Shown one piece after another: positions 45,313 through 54,506 of a DNA stretch of 64,000 nt. The stretch is from Pagrus major. Lineage: Eukaryota > Chordata > Actinopteri > Spariformes > Sparidae. The notes under the pieces were generated by a model that saw only the letters and a program-made list of their open reading frames with translations, made no database searches and was not told where the DNA came from. The first letter of the stretch is position 1. Each line of letters starts with the position of its first letter. A program made the translations under genes and the position numbers. The DNA is taken from positions 5,024,484-5,088,483 of the forward strand of contig NC_133218.1 in assembly GCF_040436345.1 (NCBI RefSeq), read 5' to 3'.

Positions 45313-48300
45313 GAAGATATGCTAAGGGCACATGGGTATTTGTGTCATGGGGCTTGGCTTAGACCTCCAGGCCAGCCGCTAATGAGCAGATCTGTGCTTA
45401 AGGCGTACATACGAGTTGCCACAATTAGTTAAGTGCTCAGTGACGGGGAAAAGCACAAATAATGTTGATTTGTCAATGAGGTGCACTGAGACGAGAAAAC
45501 AGAAGCTGCAATGCAAAAATACACAAAGCAAACTGTCGCCCACTGATAAGATTCAGCTTGTTGACTGTTGGCTGTTACGTAACTGACAGTTGGTGACAAA
45601 CGCATGATTTAACTGAGTGAAAACGAACATGAGACTCAATCATGGACATCTCGGGTTTGTCTACACTGACAGGTCCTGTCAGTACCTGTACAGTGATGAC
45701 AAGCCCAACCCAGTTTATCTCTATTAAATGCATCAACATGCAGCTTAAATATCATCACGTTTAACACTTTAATACTTTGTAGTTTTGCTCATTAATAAGT
45801 CTCTTTCTGACTGACTCACAGCAAGAAGCAGTTCAAATATCCCAGTTTGTTCTGGTTATGTTTCACATTTTTTGAAATTCGCTTATTTGCTTTCCTGCTG
45901 TGAGTTAGATGAAAAGACTAATACCACTCTGATGTCTGTGCATTAAATATGGAGCTAGCTGGGAGGCAGTTAGCTTAGCCTAGCATAAAGACTGTAAACA
46001 GCTGGTACAGCTTTCTCTGTAGGTAACAAATGCACCTATCTGTCAGGGTTGGAGTGAAGTTATTTCCTGTTTTATGTTGCTTTAAGTTGTTTTGTCTTAC
46101 ACTTCCTGTCTTTGTCTTTTACCTGCCTGTTTTCTGTGCCCACCTGTGTTTTATTAGTTAATTTGTCCCTGTTTATTTGTTACTGTTTCCCTCTTTCAGT
46201 TGTTAGATTGTCTGCATTTGCTCCTTGTGTTTCTTCAGTTTTGCAGGGTTAAGTTTACGTATTTCTCCTTTGTAGCCTGGCTTTTGTTCTTTGGAGTTCA
46301 GCGTTGTCTTACTCACATTTGGGCATTTTTGTGAAACTATTGCAAAAGGGCCCAAGCCCAAGAGCCTTAATATCATAAAGGGGATTAAAGGGGAAAAAAG
46401 GGGAAACACAAACATGCAGGAAACTATGGAGAAACTGGTAAAAATGCAGACAAACTTACAAATCAAAGAGAAACCATTCATTGACTAAAAACACAGGTGG
46501 ATAATAAGGCAGGTTGAACAACTCAGGGCAACCACAAAGGCGGAAGAGAGACAGAAAGTACAACAGACATGATGCAAACAAAATCCAACAGAAATAACCA
46601 AACTAAAACCTAAAACCACGACACTATCAGCACCTCTAAAGCTCAGCATTTAACAACTCATTTAGTCTTTAAACAAACATAAATGTAAAAGCTGTGGTTT
46701 TACAGGATGTTAGCTGCTTCAACTTCCCGTAAAACGTTTTATCTGGAAGGAAAAAATCTGTTAACACTGTTCTTACGCCCACATTCAGTGTATGATGCAC
46801 AGATATCATACCACAAATTTTCAGCCTCTTATTTACCATCTCGTACATGTGCAAACATTCCAGCAATACTATCAGTAAAACTACTACAGTGTGTGGGATG
46901 GTGTCGAGCAATGACTCAGCTGTAATTGTTCATGTAGAAAACAGCCTGAGGAACTGATCAGGAGACTGTTCAGTTGTCTGCCTGGCTGCAAGAAAATGAA
47001 ACCACTCAAACACTGAAGCTGTGTTTTCACTAATTAGTTCGCCTCCTATGTTATTTTAACTGCTGTTACTTTTTAATGCAGTTGTGTTACTAGACTTATA
47101 ACGTGTCAGTTACACACTGTTTTGCTCCTCTTTCCAGCACTCACAAACTGAAAATATTATCAAATATCCTACTGCATCCACTCCAGTCTAATTAACCTCA
47201 TGCATCTGTTTCAGGTACTTCCTATGGAAACTAGTGTCCGTGGTCCTGATTCAGACAGCATGGCAGGACTCCTTCACCTGGCCTCTGCTGATGTTCCTGC
47301 TCTCCTGCTGCATTTATCCACTGGCGTCAAGCTGCGCTCACACGTTCAGCAGCATGTCGGCGCGGGCACGCCACATCTGCTTCTTCTTCGACTACGGCGC
47401 CCTCAGTTTCTACAGCCTGGGTAAGTACATGTGGTCTCCTCTCACTCAGTTCACAGAGTGAGTAATGTTATTGAGTGGTTCTTGAGCCCTCCACATGCTA
47501 AAGCTAAGGGTCAAGGGTTAAGGCTAAAGGTTCTTCATGTTCAATTTTTTATTCTACAGTATGTCGTGACATCTCTGTGCTTATGGTCTGGTCAGGTTTA
47601 GACCTGGCCAGAACACTCACAGTACACATTGGTATTGAAACATGGAAAATAATTTAATTTTACGTTGATATTTTTTGTGTTTTGATGTGTTTTTCAGTGA
47701 CAGTCGTCTGAGTTTTGACCCTGAAAACATGTTGAAAAATCTTTTGTTTTCAGTGCCAAATTACTATTCTTGTCCCATGAAAAAACCCTTGGTTAGGGTT
47801 TGGAAAATATCATGTTTTTCACCAGTTTTTTGGCTGCAAATTGTTCCAACATCTTATCTAAAATATTCGGCTTTGCTGCCACTAACACAGCCAGAAAAAT
47901 GTCCCAATGTCTCGTTAAAGACATCCAGTGACATGATTGATGATGATAATGATTGGTGGACAAAATGTCATCAATAATAAATCTCTCAGACTACAGTATG
48001 TCATTTTATTCTATTATAAATCCTACAGTGTTAAAGTTGACAGAGTGTGCACTGTTGATGTGTCCTGCTGCAGGTTCAGCTATCAGCTACTCAGCTTATG
48101 TTTTCCCGGACAAGTGGGTGAATGGCGTCTTCCATCAGTGCTACGTCTCCATCGCTGTGGTCAACACTGTCATCTGCACCGCCATCGCCTGCTATTCCAG
48201 GTATGGTGAGAGAATGTCATAATTTAATTTCATACAGCTGATACTAAATCTTAATGGTTTTCTTTCACAAAAGAGAGGAGTAGCATGTATAACCATGACA

Positions 48301-51300
48301 ACATGCTAACGCTAGGCCGTCCCAGTTTTAAGTCACAAAGCTAATTTAACATTTGGTCTTCTAAAAAGATAAATCCCTGTCAGTCTTTAAAAACCCAAAC
48401 AGTTGTTTTAACCACCACAGCTAAGGTCATTCTATAATTATCAATTAGTTAAATGTGTGATAAATACACGAGAGGCTCAAACTGGGGGACAATGTTAGCA
48501 TGTTAGCATATTAAAAAACTAATACGCTAAATGCACCAAGCAAAATATTAGCATGTTTTACTGCTAATCATATAAAAGAAGTACTACCGGGGTGGCTGTA
48601 GCTCAGGAGGTACAGCGGGTCGTCTAGTAATTGGTATGTCGCTGATTCGAATCCCCAGCTCCCCTAGCTGCTTGTCGAAGTGACCTTGAGCAAGATACTG
48701 AACCCCAAATTGCTCCTGATGAGCAGTAAGCACCTTGCATGGCAGCCTCTGCCATCAGTGTATGAATGTGTGTGTGAAGGGGTGAATGTGACAAGTGTTG
48801 TCAAGTGCTTTGAGCGGTCAGAAGACTGGAAAAGCGCTATAGAAATGCAAGTTCATTTACCATTCCACTTTGCACTACTTTATACTTCCACTTCACTCCA
48901 TTTTGAGGCAAATATTGTACTTTTTATCGGTTGACCCATAGTATACAGTATATACATACATGTAAATATATGTAGGCCTATAATTTGATTTTACTAATAC
49001 TTTTTATACATAAGTACATTAAGTATAAAATATTTTAAGACTTTTACTTATGGGTGACTTTCACCTTTAACAGTGAGATTTAACAGGATATTTTTACTTT
49101 TACACAAGTATAATGTTGGCTACTTTTTACAACACTGTATAAAAGTGGATAAAATAGAGTTGTATTGTTAGTGTTTAGGTCACTTTGCATTTGTAACACA
49201 GCCATACGGAGCAGCAAAAACTGGATGTTCCAGCCATTTATCCATTACTTTAGTAATCTACTTCAACAGTTTATACATTACTTTTAGCTAACAATTGAAT
49301 CTCCTCTGCTCACTTAGTTTCCATGCTTTTCAACCATAAACTCTGAGTTGAGCTACTCTACAATCTTCCCACGTACCCCACAGCAACTGCAGAAGTACCC
49401 CTGGCTGGAAATCACTGCCGATGTTATACCTGATAAGTCTAGTCCCTGTCCATGACAACACTTTAATGTGACTGGTCTCTATGATTGGCCAGTAGAGCTC
49501 AGTGGGTTTGTGTCTGTATTATTCAATAAAGTAAAATGAGACATCTTAAAGGTTTGAATGACCTGAGAAACAGCTTTCTGTATCAATACACTACTGTCTC
49601 ACCTCTTACATTTACAACTGTTATCACATTGTTCCCACTGTTATCTCTTCATGTACTGATTTAATGTCAGCTCGGTGGAGCTAATTATTGTTCTTTGCTC
49701 ATCTCTCCCCTCTGCTAAGGCTTGGCTTACCATACTGGCAATATAATTATGACACCATAAAGAGGTAAAGACACCTAGAAATCTGCTTCCCTCACTGTTC
49801 TGTCTAAAAACAAGTCTATGGTGATGATGGTAGCAGTAGATGAATGCACTTTAATCCTTTAGAAATATGCAATTATCCTTCAAAAGCCTTGAGACACACT
49901 TTATCCCACATACAATGTTGACTTGGATTTCAAAAGTAGAATGGAGCAACTGACTTTTTTATACAAAAGGCGTTACCTGACTGTGACTACAGGGACCAAC
50001 CCTAAACAGTGATTTACTTTGATTGTAGTTTCAGCTGAGCAGGTTAGAGGAGCTGACAGACGAGGCGGCACAACGTGTTCTGTAACAATTTAATGGGTTT
50101 CTTTACTTATCTGGAAATGTGTAGCTACTGTACACACAGTCCTCAGCAGATTGAGTATACACATGCTGGTTAAGGATTATATGACATTTAAACTTTACCC
50201 ACATGGACGACTAAACATCTGCAGGACACAAATATAGCACCAGCCACCACTCAAGTGCTGGTAAATTAGAAAGTGGATCATTCAATCGCCATTTGGCCGG
50301 TGAACAAAAACATTGATTTTGCACCCTGTACATGGCTTTGTAATTCACTTTCAATTCCCTCAGTATAATGGTTTTAAAGTCATCACACATGCTTAAGTAT
50401 GACATTACCAGTGGTGATGCCCTGCAAGAAGTTTGCACATAAATTCCAACACAGCTATAACACAGTATAACAATAAGTAATGTTCAGTGAATGTAGGTGT
50501 GAAAGTATTGTTTGTCATTATTAAAAAATAATGTAATGCTTCTTTTATTTCAGATTCCCTGAGTGCCAGAGTCCAAAGTTCAGCAAATACCTGCGTGTTT
50601 TTGCCTTTGCCTACCCGTACCTGTTTGACAACATTCCTCTGTTCTACAGGGTAGGTCCACCTCTGTGCACATCGCACAAGACACATCTGAAAGGTCAAAG
50701 AAGAGTGTGTGCGTATGTGTGTGCGTGTGTGTGTGTGTGAGTGAAAAAAAATACTGTTTCAAAAGTGTCACAGATAACATTTTTTCAGAGTAGATCACTG
50801 TCTCTGGTGCTCCATGCTCTCACATTCATATATTTTTCTTGGTGTTAATGTCAATAACAAAGGCTATCTCAGTTGTGATATGATTTAAAGTCATAATACA
50901 ACAGTAGTTAAAGGGACAGTTTTCCTCTTACCTTTAGTCCTATTTATCCATCTGGATTGTGTTGGTGTGAGTAGAGATGTCTGAATTTTCTTCAATATAA
51001 TGGACTTAGATAACACTCTACTTATGGTGTTTAAAGCACCAAAAAAAAAAAAAAATACATTGAAGCTAGCTAAGCTAACTACATTAGAGCTCAGTTGAGG
51101 CTGACACCCTCTTAATGTTTACAGCCCACGCTGTCACAATCAAAAGCCTCTCATCCTTGAGTAGACGCACATTTCCCTCTGTGCGATGATACAGTGCAGT
51201 TCAATGAAAAGTTTATATTGTGGTGCGCAGTTAGTGAAGACAAAATCACAAAACAATTGATGCAAGGACTTTTCACCTGAACTAGTTCCCAAAAATTCAT

Positions 51301-52828
51301 GGTAGCTGCATGAATTAAAATAAAATGAGTTACATTTCTGAACATACATGCAACATTAAACATAATGAATTGATAAGAGGTTTGTTTTTACTTCTTGGAT
51401 TGGACTGGAAAACATCTCCTGCATTGGGGACATTTGGTTTTAGCCTTTGACAACAACTTACCAGATATTGTATCCCCCTATGACACAACAAACCTTTGTA
51501 GAATGGAAAAAGAAATGAAATATATCAAACATAACACATGGGTCACATCAACCGTGCCTGAAGGTTGAGAATTGCAGAGAGTTGAAAAGCATTTTATGAC
51601 ATCATAAAAGAAATGAATCATTTTATTGAAGTTTAAGAACTGATTTATGATGCAGCGTTGGGAGTTAAACAGGAGGCATTAAAGATTCTCTTTCAATTAT
51701 TGTATCTGAATACCTGTCTGTTCCATTTTTAAATGTATGGTTTTGGCCATTTCCCTTTATAATAAATGTTCTTTTCTGCTCTGTGTTGTATTCACAGGTG
51801 TTTCTGTGTGTTGGGGAAGGCTGCACAGACAATGACACCAACCTCCTCCACTTCTACCACATCGCCTTGGCTTTCCTCACAGGCTTTCTGTTTGCCACAC
51901 ATCTACCTGAGCGCCTGGCACCTGGCAGCTTCGATTACATAGGTAAGTCTGATCTGAGGAGTAGTTATTCTTGTCATCAACATGCTAAGCATTGGTTTAC
52001 TTCGTAGGGTGTGCCAGCCAGAACCTACATAGATTAGTCATTGGACTATTTCCCAATTTTTGCATTGCATTTTTTCTCCAGGCTGTTTACATATTTTGGT
52101 GTGTAAAGACTGATAGGTACAAAACGTTTTGACATCGGTCCAGTAGATCATCTCAGTTCACAGCTGTGAGACGCGCTGCAATGTAATCCTTGTTGGCAAC
52201 ATTGACTGTCAAAGTACATCCGCTAAAAGTGCTTGTTTGTGTATTGGTGTGCATCTACAGTATTGGAAGAATAGGTTTTTTACAGCTAACTCTCCAATGT
52301 CTCATATCAGACTTTTCATCACTACAAATAAACACTGGGTTCACATTAACAGATTAACACAGTTTTCTCATGTGTGGTTAACATTGTGAAATAATGCTAA
52401 TGCGTAACTGTCTCCCAAGTTTTCCATTCTCGTTAATTCAGTTGGCAATGTGACTGATTTATCAGAGCTTGAATTTACACCTCATGTCACTGTGACATGT
52501 GACTGTGCTGCCTGAGCTCAAACATGACTCGACTGCTCCCTCTGCAGGTCACAGCCATCAACTCTTCCATGTGTGCGGCATCCTGGGCACCCACTTCCAG
52601 ATGAAGGCCATCGAACAGGACATGGTGACACGGCGCCCCTGGCTCCTTGAACACTCTATCCCCATCACCTCTACTCACTCAGCGGGTGCAGCGCTGTTTT
52701 GTGTTGTGGTGAATTTGATCATCATCCTCCTGTACAGTCTACCTCTCCTCTCTGCCACAGCCTGCCAAGAGAAGAAACATGATAAACAGCCAAAGAAAAC
52801 CTCAGTCAAGGCCGGCCGCTGCTGCTAA
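42277..52828 (+). CDS. PAQR5: Membrane progestin receptor gamma
   Basis: Seven coding exons (42277-42330, 43297-43424, 47215-47420, 48074-48200, 50554-50650, 51798-51942, 52548-52828) give 345 residues, against 330 in human. PAQR5 is a seven-pass membrane protein of the progestin and adipoQ receptor family that responds to progestins at the cell surface. The family's putative metal-site residues are all present: His in CAHTFSSMSARARHIC (about residues 100-115), Asp in FFDYGA, and the two His of SHQLFH (about 256-261). FDNIPLFYR and PERLAPGSFDYIGHSHQ are near identical to human. The C-terminal tail is basic (EKKHDKQPKK) and ends in two Cys, unlike human. The gene sits between GLCE and KIF23 as in mammals. 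Phases run 0, 2, 1, 2, 0, 1 and all borders are GT-AG. Confidence 0.95.
42331..43296 (+). other. PAQR5: PAQR5 intron 1
   Basis: 966 bases; only an A-rich run with GAAA units near 42977-43010 and poly(T) tracts stand out. No repeat family recognised. Confidence 0.8.
43297..43424 (+). CDS. PAQR5: PAQR5 exon, cytosolic N-terminal region
   Basis: After the acceptor tttctcgag it reads VFHEDSIISGYRHPRSSATD, then FQLTNETLNIWTHFLPTW, the classic PAQR entry into membrane segment 1 (NETxNIWTH). It splits the Trp codon at the gtacag donor. Confidence 0.93.
45262..45311 (+). repeat. (GT)25 microsatellite
   Basis: A pure tract in PAQR5 intron 2. Confidence 0.97.
45836..46680 (+). repeat. Old dispersed 'TTAGCTTAGC-ATAAAGACTG' repeat, split
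   Basis: Its first part ends at 46040 (TTAGCCTAGCATAAAGACTG... ACAAATGCACCTATC) and it resumes at 46629 (AGCACCTCTAAAGCTCAGCA). Removing 46041-46628 restores the continuous order seen in many fish copies of this repeat (CACCTATC then AGCACCTCTAAAGCTC). A related fragment lies at 31880-32180. Confidence 0.6.
46041..46623 (+). mobile_element. Inverted-repeat element nested in the older repeat
   Basis: Flanked by a 5-bp duplication CTATC (46036-46040 and 46624-46628). The ends are TGTC and GACA. The arms share spaced blocks in inverted order: CTTCCTGTCTTT, ACCTGCC and CCACCTGTGTTTT in the left arm, and the complements of ACTTTCTGTCTC, ACCTGCC and CCACCTGTGTTTTT in the right arm. No coding content recognised; class unknown. 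Confidence 0.65.
47215..47420 (+). CDS. PAQR5: PAQR5 exon, membrane segments 1-3
   Basis: Encodes YFLWKLVSVVLIQTAWQD, a hydrophobic span, the conserved AHTFSSMS motif with its His and Ser, and HICFFFDYGALSFYSLG with the conserved Asp. Acceptor gtttcag, donor gtaagt. Confidence 0.94.
47421..48073 (+). other. PAQR5: PAQR5 intron 3
   Basis: 653 bases between gtaagt and gctgcag; no repeat or other signal recognised. Confidence 0.8.
48074..48200 (+). CDS. PAQR5: PAQR5 exon, membrane segments 3-4
   Basis: Reads SAISYSAYVFPDKWVNGVF, then HQCYVSIAVVNTVICTAIAC and YSR, in line with human AYSMPASWLHG...CYSR. Acceptor gctgcag, donor gtatgg, phase 2 at the end. Confidence 0.92.
48590..48862 (+). mobile_element. 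tRNA-derived SINE
   Basis: A box TAGCTCAGGAG (48599-48609) and B box GATTCGAATCC (48644-48654) mark a tRNA-like head. A body with ACTGAACCCCAAATTGCTCC and GCCATCAGTGTATGAATG follows, then a tail GAAAAGCGCTATAGAAATG, which resembles the 3' end of L2-type LINEs that would supply reverse transcriptase. A common fish SINE type; not a tRNA gene. Confidence 0.85.
48866..49145 (+). repeat. TACTTTTACTT repeat, third local copy
   Basis: TACTTCCACTTCACTCCATTTTG, AATATTGTACTTTTTATC, and at the right TTTTTACTTTTACACAAGTA correspond to 35924-36770 and 39284-39490. Confidence 0.5.
50554..50650 (+). CDS. PAQR5: PAQR5 exon, membrane segment 5
   Basis: Reads FPECQSPKFSKYLRVFAFAY then PYLFDNIPLFYR; acceptor tttatttcag, donor gtaggt after AGG. 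Confidence 0.92.
50651..51797 (+). other. PAQR5: PAQR5 intron 5 with dispersed repeat
   Basis: A (TG)n tract at 50706-50738 opens the intron. Bases 50910-51345 have the order of a common fish repeat: TTAAAGGGACAGTTTTCC, GTGTTTAAAGCACC plus an A run, AAGCTAGCTAAGCTAAC, GTGCGATGATACAGT, CATGGTAGCTGCATGAATT. The rest is AT-rich and unassigned. Confidence 0.55.
51798..51942 (+). CDS. PAQR5: PAQR5 exon, membrane segment 6
   Basis: Reads VFLCVGEGCTDNDTNLLHFY, then HIALAFLTGFLFATHLPERL and APGSFDYI. Donor gtaagt splits a Gly codon. Confidence 0.94.
51943..52547 (+). other. PAQR5: PAQR5 intron 6
   Basis: 605 bases; no repeat or regulatory signal recognised. Confidence 0.8.
52548..52828 (+). CDS. 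PAQR5: PAQR5 last exon with stop
   Basis: Begins GHSHQLFHVCGILGTHFQ with the conserved His pair, then a long hydrophobic segment 7 (CVVVNLIIILLYSLPLL) and a basic tail ending RCC before taa. Confidence 0.95.
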
Positions 52829-53630
52829 ATCTCTGGCTTCATAAGTCACGGCTGAGGGGACGCAGCTGGTCACGAGACATACTGACAAGTGAAAAGAGTG
52901 CATTATGGGTGATATAGAAACATTGTAAAGAACACTCCTGAGCTACGAGGAGCTGACGTAATGTTTAAGTGAATCATATCTATCAGTCTGTACTAAACTG
53001 AGACATCACTGTGATGACAGCTGCTGGTCGTGTGGGTAAAGTTGCACTAACATACAATGGAAATCTAACAAAATGTTTGTTACCATAATATGGAAAGAAT
53101 GTAAATGTTTCTGAGGAAACTTGTTCCTGCAAAAAAAGCTACAAATGTAGCAGGTTAGCTACATTGTAAGGGCAGTGCTATATTTGTTCATAATATATAT
53201 TTTTTTGCTTCGTTCTCTGATTTTCACACATGTGGGGCATGAAGAGACTGTCAGCTGCAGGGAAAATAATGCTGATTTCACTATCAATTTTAAATTGTAG
53301 TGCTACATTTATACACTTTACCTCTTTATATTTATAGTGCTTGTACACAGCCGACTGGATTGTTTGTTTATTTGTCAAGACAAAGGAGAAACAGTTATGA
53401 CAAGGGAAGAAAAATGAGTTAGAACTTCCTGCAAAGTAGCAAGTTCAGTTACTGTTGATATAAAGTATCTAATACAGAGTGAATGTTTCCCTCATATGAC
53501 TGCTGTTTCTGTCCTTGTAGACCCATGTGACATTTCACATTGTTCTGTTGATGCAAAACTTAGAGTATTTATACACAATGTTATTTATAATGATTGATTT
53601 TTTCAAATAAACGATTTACTAAACCTGTCT
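52829..53630 (+). other. PAQR5: PAQR5 3' untranslated region (proposed)
   Basis: Runs about 800 bases from the stop to just after AATAAA (53606-53611), which is followed by a GT-rich stretch (GTCTACGTGTTGCTG) fitting a cleavage site. No repeat inside. Confidence 0.7.
53606..53611 (+). terminator. PAQR5: PAQR5 poly(A) signal
   Basis: Canonical AATAAA, then about 15 bases to a GT-rich element. Confidence 0.7.
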
Positions 53631-54290
53631 ACGTGTTGCTGTAATTCTAAATAAGAGTGACTTGTGTAACTTATTCAGTATGTCTGGTTCATTGAAACAG
53701 TTTTTAAAGACAATAATGGTCAGGTAAAGTCATTTTAGTTAAGAACAATTTAATTAAGTTTCAATTTTCAGGACTTTGCTGCCTTTTATTTTGCACTTTA
53801 GCTATAAATGTGGTAAAAGGTGAATTTAATAGAATTTAAGAAAAAGGTAGTGTTTATTTCAGACATTTTTTTCACAATTGAATTAGTAAAATAACGTTCT
53901 TGTCTATTGTCATGTTTTCAAAATAAAATATCACTGACATAATTTTTCATACATAAAATAATAAAAGTATAATTGTATTTGTAAAAGTAATTATAATTGT
54001 AAAAGTATTTGAGTGCATTTTTAGTGACCCTGGGTCATTTTTTGCAAAGGTGAGGAATTAACTTCAAATTAAATATTGTTCCTTTGTTTTGTTTTAGACC
54101 ACAACAAGAGGAGTACTACTGAGCTTGTGAATCAATGAGATAGTTGATGAATAAAATAAAGAAGTAGAATAAAATTACATAAAATAAAATACATTTTTAT
54201 ATTCAGATGAAACATTTCCCAAACATGATGTACAGGTTAAAATTTATCTTTTCACACGATTCAGCTGGCTCAGTCCTTGAGCCAGGAGCT
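53631..54290. other. Short intergenic spacer PAQR5-KIF23
   Basis: About 660 AT-rich bases with several A/T runs and no gene, separating the PAQR5 3' end from the KIF23 promoter. Confidence 0.8.
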
Positions 54291-54492
54291 GGGGGCGGGA
54301 CTTCTTCCCTGGACGCTGTGTCTGCATTGTGATTGGGTGAAATCTCAGAGGGGGCGGGAGTTCCGCTCCTGAACGCGGTGTCTGTGCTGTGATTGGTTAA
54401 AATGCCAGACACTCGGAAAAACGTTTAACAACAGAATTTTCAAATCGAGAAGAGGCGCTCTCGTAGTGGAGGAGAGGAGTTTAACACCAACA
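54291..54492 (+). promoter_or_regulatory. KIF23: KIF23 promoter: twin GC-box/CCAAT modules and CHR
   Basis: Two tandem modules of 59-60 bp each hold GGGGCGGGA (54292, 54351) and ATTGG, the reverse CCAAT box (54332-54336, 54392-54396), so the two CCAAT boxes are 60 bases apart. TTCAAA at 54439-54444, the reverse of the CHR consensus TTTGAA, sits 49 bases before the ATG. NF-Y sites plus a CHR bound by DREAM/MuvB are the known design of G2/M gene promoters, KIF23 included. The start site is presumably between 54400 and 54480. Confidence 0.75.
54439..54444 (-). promoter_or_regulatory. CHR-like element
   Basis: TTTGAA read on the minus strand, 43 bases downstream of the nearer CCAAT box. Motif-only evidence; spacing to the start of transcription fits known CHR sites. 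Confidence 0.5.
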
Positions 54493-54506
54493 ATGCAGAG
54501 ACCGGG
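54493..54506 (+). CDS. KIF23: KIF23 exon 1, four codons
   Basis: ATG CAG AGA CCG GG then gtgagt. Starting here gives [17 protein letters not shown], similar in length and basic character to the human start MKSARAKTPRKPTVKK. It is the only ATG close to the promoter that splices in frame to exon 2. Confidence 0.85.

Larger units (their letters stand above)
43425..47214 (+). other. PAQR5: PAQR5 intron 2 (3.8 kb)
   Basis: Contains a (TG)n tract and an old repeat with a younger element nested in it (45836-46680). The span 44390-45060 has repeat-like words (TGCTAACTAGCTGCTGTAAGC) but no defined ends. The remainder holds nothing I can name. Confidence 0.75.
48201..50553 (+). other. PAQR5: PAQR5 intron 4 (2.35 kb)
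   Basis: Holds a tRNA-derived SINE followed at once by a piece of the TACTTTTACTT repeat. The remaining 1.4 kb to the next exon shows nothing identifiable. Confidence 0.8.

Noticed and set aside
48590..48670. tRNA gene
   Set aside because: A and B boxes are present, but the sequence runs into a SINE body with an L2-like tail and does not fold as a proper tRNA acceptor stem by eye.
54203..54412. Minus-strand frame across the KIF23 promoter
   Set aside because: Its internal repeat reflects the duplicated promoter module; no domain and no start or splice support.
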